This document shows positions 17,043 to 25,254 of a stretch of DNA of 32,725 nt, in pieces. The DNA is from Acidobacteriaceae bacterium (lineage in GTDB: Bacteria > Acidobacteriota > Terriglobia > Terriglobales > Acidobacteriaceae), in NCBI GenBank assembly GCA_027307045.1, contig DAHUXR010000049.1, positions 1 through 32,725 of the forward strand. The letters run 5' to 3'. Position numbers and translations under genes: made by a program. Positions within the stretch are counted from its first letter, which is position 1. Every line of letters begins with the position of its first letter. The notes under the pieces are model-generated. The model was not told where the DNA came from. It searched no databases and was given only the letters and a program-made list of their open reading frames with translations.

Positions 17043-17519
17043 ATGGCTTTCGGTGAAATCGGCAGCGGATTGTTTTTTCATCACGAAATTAGAGATCTTG
17101 ATAACTGAATAGAAATCCGTATTACTGAATGTCACCGCGCACACAACGGTTTTTGTGGCCACTCAGACAATACCGAAGAACGAAAACGGCATCAACGGCA
17201 TTGTTCCAATGGAGAGTCTGGCTCGGCCAATAGTTCGTCCCGGCAGGTATTAGCAGTGCATGTGAGGTTACGAAGGTAACGGTCAGTTCCATAATGGGAA
17301 ACACTGGGACTAGGCAGAGAGGTTCAGCCATGTGACTCTGGTTTTTACGGGGTTTTGCCGGGTTTTGGGGGTATATCCAGGAATACAGACAGAAACCGTG
17401 TGACCTGTGGACATGTACTAATGTGTTGATTCTTAAGGTATATAACTGAACGTGTGTACCTGGGTACCGGTTGACATTCGAACAGTTGTTGCTATATTCG
17501 CGCCTGAGGCCGGTAAACC
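17043..17519. other. Intergenic region between divergent receptor and coiled-coil genes
   Basis: About 480 bases with lower GC than its surroundings. It holds the plus-strand promoter at 17471-17498 and must hold the minus-strand promoter of the receptor gene, which I could not place. A 12-base inverted repeat GTACC-TG-GGTAC (17456-17467) sits just upstream of the -35 box. A long minus-strand open frame across this region has cysteine- and tryptophan-rich, non-protein-like composition and is not called. Confidence 0.5.
17471..17498 (+). promoter_or_regulatory. Sigma-70-type promoter of the coiled-coil gene
   Basis: TTGACA (17471-17476) is followed after 16 bases by TATATT (17493-17498), a 5/6 match. 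The ATG of the small coiled-coil gene is at 17520, leaving a 5' leader of roughly 15 bases. The inverted repeat at 17456-17467 immediately upstream could be an operator. Confidence 0.7.
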
Positions 17520-17735
17520 ATGAACAATATATATGACGCGATAAAAGAGAAAGAAAACCAAATCGCCATTTTCCAGGCGCAGATCTCAGGCTTGAATGCG
17601 GAGATTGAAGCCCTGCGAGTAGCAGCGCGCATCCTGGAAGGCGGCACCACACAAGGCGTTCCGGAAGCGGCACGGCCAGTGGCAGTGCAGACATCCAGCA
17701 ACGGTGGAGACAAAACAAAACGAGTTTGGCCGTAA
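17520..17735 (+). CDS. Small coiled-coil protein of unknown function
   Basis: A 71-residue protein with a strong promoter directly upstream. Residues about 4-40 form a clear heptad-like amphipathic helix (IYDAIKEKENQIAIFQAQIS, then LNAEIEALRVAARILEG), followed by a Pro/Ala/Ser-rich tail. It has no signal peptide or cysteine. A GAGG lies rather far (about 11 bases) from the ATG. The product probably oligomerises; no function can be assigned. Confidence 0.65.
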   Translation: MNNIYDAIKEKENQIAIFQAQISGLNAEIEALRVAARILEGGTTQGVPEAARPVAVQTSSNGGDKTKRVWP

Positions 17736-18063
17736 AGAAGACAGGCTGCTCGTCGCCATATACGCGTCATTTCCTCGCTCCCAAAGCGTGGTCCCCCACA
17801 AACGCGTAACCGGCAAAAGCGCTCACGTCTTACGCTCGCGGCCCGATTGGTTTTTGGGTCCCAGATACAGGCAGTTCGGTAATGGGGCCATAGGCGTCAG
17901 GCGAGGCGGATTTGTGAATGTGCAGCGGCAGCGCATGGAGCGGGTTTGACACAGCCGCCGTTGAAAGCATCGACAGAAATATTTTCCGGGGCAACACAGC
18001 GAGTTTAAGTCACGAGTTTAAGTCAACAAGATTAAAACTAGAGTTTGAGGGACGGGCGTACAC
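17736..18063 (+). other. Gene-free stretch upstream of the GAF-TonB gene
   Basis: No convincing gene is seen in these 328 bases. Just before the GAF-TonB start is a direct repeat: GAGTTTAAGTCA occurs at 18001-18012 and again at 18014-18025 (13-base period), with a partial third copy GAGTTTGAG at 18041-18049. A TTGACA at 17946-17951 lacks a good -10 partner. Confidence 0.45.
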
Positions 18064-19626
18064 ATGGCAACCCAAGCTTCAGATACTGCTAACAACACCG
18101 CGAGCAAGAGAGCGCGTGGCGCCTCGCCAGACGATCTGGCGGTAGTGGCGCAGCGCGCCCAAGCCTTTACCAATGCTTCCGGAGTGGCCATCGCACTAAG
18201 CGAAGGCAACGCCGATGAGATCGTATGCCGCGCCCGCAGTGGAGCCAGCGCGCCGGAAGTCGGTGCGGCGTTGCGCGTCAACGGAACCTTTACCGGACTC
18301 TGCATTCAAACCGGCAAAGAGCTGCGTTGCGACGATTGTGAGACGGATACGCGCGTCGATACCGCCGCCATTCGCGCACTGGGAATACGCTCAATGGTGG
18401 TGACTCCGATCCGGGAAGAGAGCCGGGTAGTTGGCGTATTGGCGGCATTTGCGCCTACGCCGCACGCTTTTACCATTACGCATGTAGCCGTGCTTAAAAC
18501 CATGGCGGACCAGATTTCCGCGCTGCTGCAAAAAGAGCGTCGCGCCCGCGAGGAGAATCCGCAGATGGAAGCTCCGCGGCCGCCAGCGCCGGCTATTACG
18601 GCCAAGCCCGTGGCAGTCCCTACGCCCGCGCAAACGCAGCCGCCCGTACAGGCAGCTCCTCCGGCTGTGGTGATCAAACCTTCGTCTTCAGGCCCGCGCG
18701 CCGCCGCTACGGCCCCGGCCAAAGTAGAGCCGGTCAAGAGTGTGCCTCTGGAAGTAGTTCCCCTGGCGACGCCGCCCAAAAAAGAAGAGAAGCGCTTTGA
18801 TGCCGCACCGCGAGCGAATTTTGGCACCTTCGATTCAGTGGCGGCAGAGGAAAAGAAGTCTGGAAGCCGATTCATGATGTTTGGCGTGGTAGCGGTGCTG
18901 GTGATTGCCGCTGCTTCAACGTTTACCTTCCTGAAAATGCAGAAGCCCAAGACGGCGGCTCCGCAGCAGACACAAGAAGCAGCCAATGTGCCGCCCGCGA
19001 ACAGTTTGCCGCCATCCGGTAATGTGCAGCCCGTTTCATCCTCTTCTGGCGCGACGGCCCCAGCCGCTTCGAGCACAATTGCGATGCCTCCGGCCACAAA
19101 GTCTGTAGCGGAAAAGCCATCGGCGAAGACGATTGCGGAGAAAAATTCGGCGGCAGAAAAAGCTGTTGTCGCGGAGAAGCCGGCGTCGGTCGCTACTTTT
19201 GGCAGCACGGGAGCATCCAGGATCGCGAAACAGAACACAGCGGTAGCAGCCCCGGATGTTGCGCCTTCTCTTACCGCGGAAACCGCGAACTCGTCAGCGC
19301 CTTTATCCAGCCTGGCGCGCCCTGTAGCATCGTCGACACCTTCAGCGGCGGCGATTGAGCAATCGCAGCTTGAGCCGTTGCAGGTGCTCAAGACTGGCCC
19401 ACTCCTTTATCCGCCGCTCGCCAAATCCCGCGGCATAACTGGCCCTGCGGTTGTGATGGTTACGGTAGGAAAAGATGGCAAGCCACACAATCCGAAATAT
19501 ATGAGCGGACAGCCCATTTTTAAGGATGCCGCAATTCAGGCGGTGATGGGGTACTTGTTCAAGCCAGCCAAGCTCAACGGCCAGCCCATTGAACAATCAA
19601 CCACGATCCGGCTGAACTTCCGCTGA
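18064..19626 (+). CDS. GAF domain - transmembrane - TonB C-terminal domain fusion
   Basis: A 520-residue inner-membrane protein. Residues about 22-155 form a GAF-like domain (VAQRAQAFTNASGVAIALSE, TGLCIQTGKELRCDDCETDT, IRSMVVTPIREESRVVGVLA, then a helix to about 158). Residues 165-240 are Pro/Ala-rich. A single membrane helix lies at about 270-291 (MMFGVVAVLVIAAASTFTFL) after a basic stretch, which places the GAF part in the cytoplasm. A long Ala/Pro/Ser/Lys linker (about 292-435) could span the periplasm. Residues 441-520 match the TonB C-terminal fold (LLYPPLAKSRGITGPAVV, VTVGKDGKPHNPKYMSGQ, FKDAAIQAVMGYLFKPAKLN). It may energise outer-membrane receptors, perhaps gated by a ligand bound to GAF (inference). 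GAGGGA precedes the ATG at about 10 bases. Confidence 0.88.
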   Translation: MATQASDTANNTASKRARGASPDDLAVVAQRAQAFTNASGVAIALSEGNADEIVCRARSGASAPEVGAALRVNGTFTGLCIQTGKELRCDDCETDTRVDTAAIRALGIRSMVVTPIREESRVVGVLAAFAPTPHAFTITHVAVLKTMADQISALLQKERRAREENPQMEAPRPPAPAITAKPVAVPTPAQTQPPVQAAPPAVVIKPSSSGPRAAATAPAKVEPVKSVPLEVVPLATPPKKEEKRFDAAPRANFGTFDSVAAEEKKSGSRFMMFGVVAVLVIAAASTFTFLKMQKPKTAAPQQTQEAANVPPANSLPPSGNVQPVSSSSGATAPAASSTIAMPPATKSVAEKPSAKTIAEKNSAAEKAVVAEKPASVATFGSTGASRIAKQNTAVAAPDVAPSLTAETANSSAPLSSLARPVASSTPSAAAIEQSQLEPLQVLKTGPLLYPPLAKSRGITGPAVVMVTVGKDGKPHNPKYMSGQPIFKDAAIQAVMGYLFKPAKLNGQPIEQSTTIRLNFR

Positions 19627-19649
19627 TCGATACCTGATTCAAAATACAG

Positions 19650-19684
19650 AGGCGCATCTTGAGATCCCTCAGGATGCGCCTTTT
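19650..19684 (+). terminator. Rho-independent terminator after the GAF-TonB gene
   Basis: AGGCGCATC (19650-19658) pairs with GATGCGCCT (19673-19681), and an inner TGAG/CTCA extension closes a four-base loop. It is followed by TTTT. It lies 24 bases after the stop codon of the GAF-TonB gene. Confidence 0.85.
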
Positions 19685-19726
19685 GGCGTTTCTGGGACCC
19701 TTGCACGCAGTTGATTTTAGAAATCC

Positions 19727-20371
19727 CTAGGCGCGGGCCGTCTGCTGGGTCGCCATTGCGCGGCGCGCACGTATTCGTGATACAAGCCAGGTTATCAGCC
19801 TATAAGACAGCAGTGTCGCGAGTACCGCGCCATACGTCAAAGGTCGGCGAAGGTCGGCCTTTACCAGCCAGATGAAGTGGACCACTCCCGCAGCCGCGCT
19901 GAAGTAGATAAGGCGATGCAGCTTTTGCCAGCGCTTGCCACCCATGCGCCGGATCCAACCCTTGGTGGAGGTAATGGCTAGCGGCAGCATCAGGAACCAC
20001 GCCGTCATGCCTGCGGTGATAAAGCGGCGCTTGGCAATGTCGTGTAGCATTGCATGCACGTCAAAAAACTTGTCGAGCCAGACATAGGTCATTAAATGCA
20101 ATGACCCATAAAAGAACGCGAACAGGCCCAGCATGCGCCGGAAGCGGATCAGCCAGGTCAGGCCGCTTAATTTTCGAACCGGTGTAATGCTGATCGTGAT
20201 CAGCAGGAACGTGAGAGTCCATCGGCCGGTGGTGCGCGTGATTACGTCAATGGGATTCGCGCCCAGGCCGTCATGAAAGCCCTTCCATGTAAGCACAAAG
20301 GCCGGCCCCAGGCACAGGAGAAATACCGGCGCTTTCAATGCCCGAATGAATTTTTCCGGCAGCGGTTTCAT
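19727..20371 (-). CDS. msrQ: MsrQ heme-binding membrane subunit of the MsrPQ system
   Basis: Inner-membrane b-type cytochrome that passes quinol electrons to MsrP for repair of oxidised methionines in periplasmic proteins (known for MsrPQ). The 214-residue product has about five or six membrane helices. The family pattern includes TGRWTLTFLLITISITPVRK, FRRMLGLFAFFYGSLHLMTY with a candidate heme His, and RRMGGKRWQKLHRLIYFSAAAGVVHFIWL with further His residues. The ATG shares a base with the msrP stop (TGATG), so the pair is coupled. Confidence 0.93.
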   Translation of the reverse strand: MKPLPEKFIRALKAPVFLLCLGPAFVLTWKGFHDGLGANPIDVITRTTGRWTLTFLLITISITPVRKLSGLTWLIRFRRMLGLFAFFYGSLHLMTYVWLDKFFDVHAMLHDIAKRRFITAGMTAWFLMLPLAITSTKGWIRRMGGKRWQKLHRLIYFSAAAGVVHFIWLVKADLRRPLTYGAVLATLLSYRLITWLVSRIRARRAMATQQTARA

Positions 20372-21339
20372 CAGTAATTTTTTTGCAGGTCCATGCCGGA
20401 GTAAAGACTTGCCACCTGGTCAGCGTAGCCATTGAACATGAGAGTGGGCCGCTTGCGGAACTCGCCTATGCGGCGCTCGCTTGCCTGGCTCCAGCGGGGA
20501 TGGTCTTTCTGCGGATTCACGTTGGAATAAAAGCCATATTCATCGGGCGCCATTTTGTTCCATGTGGTGGGCGGCATGGAGTCCGTAAAGCTGATCTTCA
20601 CGATCGCCTTAATGCCCTTGAAACCGTATTTCCACGGGACTACTAAACGCAAGGGCGCTCCATCGACGTTGGGAAGAACTTCGTCATAGAGACCGACAGC
20701 CATAATCGCAAGCGGATGCATGGCTTCATCCATGCGCAGGCCTTCAACATAAGGCCAGTCCAGCACGCCGCTGCGCTTCTGGTTGGGCATCTGGTCTGGC
20801 GCTAGAACGGTCTGGAAGGCGACAAACTTCGCGCTCGGCAGCGGATCGGCGGCTTTGATCAGGGCGCTCAAGGGGAAGCCGACCCAGGGGATGACCATGG
20901 ACCAGCCCTCTACGCAGCGATGGCGATAGATACGCTCTTCCAGAGGCGCCAGCTTCATGATGGCGTCAATATCCAGCTTCTTGGGCTTCTTAACCATGCC
21001 ATCGATCGCGACTGTCCACGGACGCGTACGGAAATTCTTTGACAGCCCGTTCGGCTCGTATTTGTCCGTGCTGAATTCGTAGTAGTTGTTGTAATTCGTA
21101 ATGTCTTTGAACGATGTTGGCGTCTCTGAGGTGCTGAGCTTGCTTTTTACAATGCCGCTGAGTTTCTGGCCCTCAGCGTGAACGGTGGTTGCGGTATCCA
21201 GGTGGTCACGCAGGTAAAAGCCGCCTGCCAGTGCCGCGCCAGCCGCAGCCGCTCCCGCGATAAACTTGCGCCGGGTCAGATAGGTCGATTTTGGAGTGAT
21301 CTCTGAGGACGGTATGTCACTGGGTTTCTTGATCGTCAT
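20371..21339 (-). CDS. msrP: MsrP molybdopterin-dependent methionine sulfoxide reductase catalytic subunit
   Basis: Periplasmic molybdoenzyme (formerly YedY) that reduces protein methionine sulfoxide. The 322-residue precursor has a Tat signal with twin Arg at residues 23-24 (LTRRKFIAG) and an Ala-rich hydrophobic stretch. The molybdenum-ligating Cys is C142 in [15 protein letters not shown]. Other family stretches are [34 protein letters not shown] and [20 protein letters not shown]. It is followed at once by msrQ. Confidence 0.95.
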   Translation of the reverse strand: MTIKKPSDIPSSEITPKSTYLTRRKFIAGAAAAGAALAGGFYLRDHLDTATTVHAEGQKLSGIVKSKLSTSETPTSFKDITNYNNYYEFSTDKYEPNGLSKNFRTRPWTVAIDGMVKKPKKLDIDAIMKLAPLEERIYRHRCVEGWSMVIPWVGFPLSALIKAADPLPSAKFVAFQTVLAPDQMPNQKRSGVLDWPYVEGLRMDEAMHPLAIMAVGLYDEVLPNVDGAPLRLVVPWKYGFKGIKAIVKISFTDSMPPTTWNKMAPDEYGFYSNVNPQKDHPRWSQASERRIGEFRKRPTLMFNGYADQVASLYSGMDLQKNY

Positions 21340-21566
21340 ATTATTCTGTGCACCCTTACTACTATTTTAAGTCCTGCGCGGGGCCGATTTCCGGCCTACT
21401 TTTCAGATGAATCAAACGCAGGAAAGATACATTTGAGTACGAAATTGGGGACCGCTTGGATTTTTGAGGCACGCACAGAGTGCAAGTTGCTGAGATATTG
21501 GACTTTCCATGTTCAGGTCCATGGCGATGAGAGAATGCCCTTGAAGCTGCTAAGCTAGCCCCGTAC

Positions 21567-22739
21567 ATGGAAAATCCGAGACTTCTACTTTCGTTTCTCT
21601 TATTGGTCGCGGCCACAAGCTTGTCTGGCCAGCAGGGACCCCCAAGCCGCGCCGATTTTGGGCGGATTGGGGTAGAGCAGGGACGTCCATCTTCGCAGAG
21701 CGGTTTTGATATCGAAGCCGCTTCCCGCTTCGCGCGCCTCGCACTCGACTGCGTGCACAAGGAGTATCCCAATAAGATCGCGCATTCGATGAACAGTGAT
21801 GCCGATGTCGGCCCGCCCCGCAAGCTCACGCCTTCTTTCTACGGTTGTTATGACTGGCACTCCTCGGTCCACGGACATTGGCTTCTCGTGCGCCTGGCCC
21901 GCACCTTTCCTCACGCGCCTTTCGCGCTCCAGGCGCGCGCAGCGTTGCAGCAGAGCCTGACGGCAGAGAACCTGCACACGGAAGCCTCATACCTCCAAGC
22001 CGAGGGCCGCGCCAGCTTTGAGCGGCCGTACGGCCTCGCCTGGCTGCTGCAGCTTGCCGTGGAACTGCGCGATTGGGCAACCGATGATCCCAAGAACCTG
22101 ACTGTCCATGCGTTCTATGTCAACCTGCTTCCACTGGAGCAAAGAGCCGTGGATCGCCTCAAGGTCTGGCTGCCCAAGCTGTCTTACCCGGTGCGGATCG
22201 GAGAGCACAACCAGACTGCATTCGCCATGGGCCTGATGATCGATTACGCGCGCCGCGTCGACGATGCCGATTTCACAAAGCTGCTTCTCGCCAAGGCGCG
22301 TCAATTTTATATCGCCGACAAAAATTGCCCTCTTACTTACGAGCCTTCCGGCGAAGACTTTCTTTCTCCCTGCCTGGCTGAAGCCGACCTCATGCGCCGC
22401 GTGCTTTCTCCGCCGGAGTTTGCCTCCTGGCTGCACACATTTCTTCCGCAAATTCCTCGCGACGGATCCGCCAACTGGCTGCAGACCCAGAAATCCACCG
22501 ACCCATCCGACCCCAAGCTGGCCCACATTGATGGCCTGAACCTGAGCCGGGCGTGGATGCTCGAGGGAATAGCCTCAGGACTTCCGGCGTACGATCCGCG
22601 CCTGAAATCGCTCGCGGCCTGCGCCGCGGCACACCGCAGCGCCGGGCTGACTGCCGTCACGGGCGAGCACTACGAAGGCGGACACTGGCTGGGCAGCTTT
22701 GCCGTGTATCTCGTCACTCGGCGCGGCATCGCCAGATAA
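21567..22739 (+). CDS. DUF2891 family protein, exported
   Basis: A 390-residue protein with an N-terminal signal peptide (MENPRLLLSFLLLVAATSLSG). The mature part shows patterns I associate with DUF2891: FARLALDCVHKEYPNKI, LTPSFYGCYDWHSSVHGHW and HNQTAFAMGLMIDYAR. It ends with LSRAWMLEGIASGLP and GEHYEGGHWLGSFAVYLVT. The alternating helices with conserved His, Trp and Glu near turns suggest an alpha/alpha-toroid like those of glycan-active enzymes, but no catalytic function is established. The ATG at 21567 sits in a short, promoter-like gap after msrP. Confidence 0.8.
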   Translation: MENPRLLLSFLLLVAATSLSGQQGPPSRADFGRIGVEQGRPSSQSGFDIEAASRFARLALDCVHKEYPNKIAHSMNSDADVGPPRKLTPSFYGCYDWHSSVHGHWLLVRLARTFPHAPFALQARAALQQSLTAENLHTEASYLQAEGRASFERPYGLAWLLQLAVELRDWATDDPKNLTVHAFYVNLLPLEQRAVDRLKVWLPKLSYPVRIGEHNQTAFAMGLMIDYARRVDDADFTKLLLAKARQFYIADKNCPLTYEPSGEDFLSPCLAEADLMRRVLSPPEFASWLHTFLPQIPRDGSANWLQTQKSTDPSDPKLAHIDGLNLSRAWMLEGIASGLPAYDPRLKSLAACAAAHRSAGLTAVTGEHYEGGHWLGSFAVYLVTRRGIAR

Positions 22740-22945
22740 CCTTGATCGTGGCCATAACGATTTCAGATTTCACCGCACAATTGAATGAACGGTCGATTTC
22801 GAGTTGGCGAAGAGCGTCAAGCGCAAAAATGTACATCTTTCGAGCGTATTTCCAGTCATTTGTCTCTTCGGTAAACAGAGACCTGAGGTCCTGCTCGACC
22901 TTGCCAACCCCCGTAGTGCAGACGGTTACTGCCGGCCACTGCCGG

Positions 22946-24001
22946 TCAGAACCCCACAAACACGGGCTCCGGCTGCAAACTCACTCCCCAGATATCGAAT
23001 ACTTTTTTCTCGATTTGGTCTTTGAGTGCAAGAATGTCTTTTGCCGTTGCGCCGCCGCGGTTCACGATGGCCAGCGTATGTTTGCGCGAAATTCCGACAG
23101 GCCCAAGCGTGTAGCCTTTGTGAAATCCTGATTGCTCCACCAGCCACGCGGCTGCGATCTTCACTTTTCCGTCGGCTGAAGGGTAACGGGGCAGGAGTGC
23201 GGCTGGGGCGAACTTCTGGGCGACAGCCTCGATGCGCATAGCCTCAGTCGCGCTGACAATGGGGTTCTTGAAGAACGATCCCGCGCTACGGCAATCTTCG
23301 TCACCTTCAACCAGCAGCATTGCCTTGCTCTGGCGAATGGAACGCACTGCCTCGCGCACTTGTCCCAGTGTGGGCTTTTCAACATTGGCTGCGGCGAAGA
23401 AGCTTTTTACGTCCGCGTATTCAATTTTTGGTTCCGCATTGCGGCAAAGGCGATAGGAAACTTCCAGCACAATGAATTCGCCCCGGCGCGTGCCGTTGAA
23501 AATGCTGGAGCGATAGGAAAAGCCGCAATCGGCATTGCTGAGGTCCAGCAGTGCGCCGGTAGCGATCTCCAGCGCCCGCACGCGGGTAATGGCTTCTGAG
23601 ACTTCCTGTCCGTAAGCGCCCACATTCTGGACCGGCGTGCCGCCAACCGTGCCCGGAATTCCACTCAGGCATTCAATGCCGCCGCAATTCTTGCTCACGG
23701 CAAGGGCCACAAGCGAGTCCCAGCTTTCACCGGCTGAAGCGTGGAAGAGCATCTTCTTGAGGTCGCCTTCAAACTCAACACCCGCCAGAGATACTTTCAA
23801 GACCAGGCCAGGCCAGCCGCTATCGGAAATGACAAGATTGCTGCCGCCTCCCAGGACAAAAAGCGGGAGTTTGCGTGCCAAGGCAAAGGCCACCGCTTCA
23901 GAAACTTCATGTTCCGAATGGGCGTCTACAAAGTAACGCGCCGGGCCACCGACGTTAAAAGTGGTCAACGGTGCAAGGGGGATGTTTTCCTGGGTTCTCA
24001 A
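22946..24001 (-). CDS. murB: UDP-N-acetylenolpyruvoylglucosamine reductase
   Basis: FAD/NADPH enzyme that makes UDP-MurNAc for peptidoglycan. The 351-residue product has TTFNVGGPARYFVDAHSE at the N-terminus, FVLGGGSNLVISDSGWPGLV, GIPGTVGGTPVQNVGAYGQE, SYRSSIFNGTRRGEFIVLEV, and SAGSFFKNP containing the proton-donating Ser. Near the C-terminus are AAWLVEQSGFHKGYTLG and SRKHTLAIVNRGGATAKDIL. The insertion around the SYRSSIFN segment and overall length fit the E. coli-like type I enzyme. It stands alone, away from other mur genes. Confidence 0.95.
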   Translation of the reverse strand: MRTQENIPLAPLTTFNVGGPARYFVDAHSEHEVSEAVAFALARKLPLFVLGGGSNLVISDSGWPGLVLKVSLAGVEFEGDLKKMLFHASAGESWDSLVALAVSKNCGGIECLSGIPGTVGGTPVQNVGAYGQEVSEAITRVRALEIATGALLDLSNADCGFSYRSSIFNGTRRGEFIVLEVSYRLCRNAEPKIEYADVKSFFAAANVEKPTLGQVREAVRSIRQSKAMLLVEGDEDCRSAGSFFKNPIVSATEAMRIEAVAQKFAPAALLPRYPSADGKVKIAAAWLVEQSGFHKGYTLGPVGISRKHTLAIVNRGGATAKDILALKDQIEKKVFDIWGVSLQPEPVFVGF

Positions 24002-24090
24002 AAGATTGGTAACAGAGTACAGGAGAGATGCAACTATGGAAATGAGTTTTTAATTGGTAGAATAGAGCTGGACCAATCGGGAGGAAAACG

Positions 24091-24522
24091 ATGTATCCAG
24101 AGGGAATGGTGGCGCCCATGCGCCAGGAGCTGACGGCCGGAGGGATTGAAGAGGCACGCACCGCGGCCGACGTGGAAAATGCGATTAAACAGAAGGGCAC
24201 GCTGATGGTAGTGGTAAATTCCATCTGTGGATGCGCGGCAGGAAGAATGCGTCCTGGCGTGCGCGCAGCTATACAGAGCGGCGTCCGTCCGGACCGTATG
24301 ATCACGGTCTTTGCCGGACAGGACAGGGAAGCAACCGAGGCCGCGCGGCAGCATTTTACCGGTTTCCCGCCGACCTCACCGTCGATCGCGTTGATGCGCG
24401 ATGGCAAGCTTGTCTACATGATGCAGCGCCATGACATTGAAGTGAGCGATCCCAATACGATTGCCACGCGACTGAAGCAGGCTTTTGAGAAGCACTGCAC
24501 GAAGGAAGCGGTCAGCAATTAG
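24091..24522 (+). CDS. BrxA/BrxB family bacilliredoxin (DUF1094)
   Basis: A 143-residue thioredoxin-like protein with the CGC motif C46-G47-C48 in VVNSICGCAAG. It matches the BrxA/BrxB (YphP/YqiW) pattern throughout: MYPEGMVAPMRQELTAGGIE, NAIKQKGTLMVVVNS, HFTGFPPTSPSIALMRDGK, VYMMQRHDIE. In Bacillus these proteins remove bacillithiol from oxidised proteins (established). A perfect GGGAGGA Shine-Dalgarno sequence precedes the ATG. TAGAAT (24058-24063) is a reasonable -10 but no good -35 was found. It is divergent from murB. Confidence 0.92.
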   Translation: MYPEGMVAPMRQELTAGGIEEARTAADVENAIKQKGTLMVVVNSICGCAAGRMRPGVRAAIQSGVRPDRMITVFAGQDREATEAARQHFTGFPPTSPSIALMRDGKLVYMMQRHDIEVSDPNTIATRLKQAFEKHCTKEAVSN

Positions 24523-24531
24523 CGATTAGCC

Positions 24532-24654
24532 AAGCCGCAGATTTGCGCTGATCCACATTTGCGCTGATCCAGCATATAAGAAGAATTTGCCGCGAATGAA
24601 CGCGAATCATATTTTAGTTTTCCTGATTCGTGTTTATTTCGCGAGATTCGCGGC
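24532..24654 (+). repeat. Intergenic repeat, copy 1
   Basis: This stretch shares an ordered series of blocks with 25255-25358: AAGCCGCAGATTT, CGCTGATC, AAGAATTTGCCGCG, ATGAACGCGAATCATA, TTTAGT, then TTTATT-CGCGA-ATTCGCG. Its two halves are partly inverted (GCGAATGAACGCGAAT against ATTCG...CGCGAGATTCGCGG), so the RNA could fold. It also holds an internal tandem duplication of ATTTGCGCTGATCCA at 24541-24555 and 24557-24571 that copy 2 lacks. Confidence 0.8.
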
Positions 24655-24732
24655 TATTGCTTTTTTGCGGCTATCTGTGAAAATCCCCGGCAATGGCTAA
24701 AATGGCTTCACTACGTTGCAAGGTCGTTTGTG

Positions 24733-25071
24733 TCAGCGTTTCTTGCGCTGTTTTGCCAGCTGCTTTTTGCGTTCCTCGGCTTGAATGAAAACGTCGTCAG
24801 GATCGCGGGTTTCCTTTTCATAGCGTTGCCTTACTTTTCCGTACCGGCCCCAATCGTCAAGCTCAAGCTGGTGCAGGTGTTCAAGAAATTCCTGGTTAAA
24901 TTCAGCCTGGAGCTCCTGAGTGAAACTCGGGAAAAGTTTGGCTGTTTTCGATTTGAACAGTCCGGTTTTTTGCAGTGTTTGAAGATGCTGGAGGATTCCA
25001 GCAAAGGCCAGGTTGAGGCTGGAGAGAGTTTCATAGACGCCAGCCTTTTGGTTAACATCAATTGCAGCCAT
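24733..25071 (-). CDS. Small hypothetical helical protein
   Basis: A 112-residue, probably cytoplasmic protein with no recognised family. It is almost wholly helical in appearance: VYETLSSLNLAFAGILQHLQ, a LFPSFTQELQAEFNQEFLEH segment, and a very basic end (ERKKQLAKQRKKR). AAAGG lies about 7 bases before the ATG. It sits alone between two direct copies of the intergenic repeat, on the opposite strand to brxA. Confidence 0.7.
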   Translation of the reverse strand: MAAIDVNQKAGVYETLSSLNLAFAGILQHLQTLQKTGLFKSKTAKLFPSFTQELQAEFNQEFLEHLHQLELDDWGRYGKVRQRYEKETRDPDDVFIQAEERKKQLAKQRKKR

Positions 25072-25254
25072 AGGTCGCCTTTCTAGGAAGGTGGTTTGTG
25101 GTTAGGGCTGCGTCAGTGTTCTAGCACTGGCGTGGCCCGTCTCTAGTCTTATAGTCGCGCGGCGAAAGCGGACGCAACAAAAAAGCGAAGCGTTTTGAAG
25201 AAACGAATAAAGTTAAGTGGCAGATTTATTTTGTTAAGCGGAAAGTTTTGCGGG

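Noticed and set aside
17122..17718. Minus-strand open frame (198 codons) across the receptor upstream region
   Set aside because: Rich in Cys, Trp, His and Pro with no domain pattern, and it lies opposite a coiled-coil gene that has its own promoter.
17946..17951. TTGACA as a promoter for the GAF-TonB gene
   Set aside because: No acceptable -10 hexamer at 16-19 bases downstream.
18306..19391. Long minus-strand open frame (361 codons) opposite the GAF-TonB gene
   Set aside because: It is a mirror of the Ala/Pro/Ser-rich, GC-biased linker. Its Ala/Gly/Cys-rich composition is not protein-like and it has no start signals.
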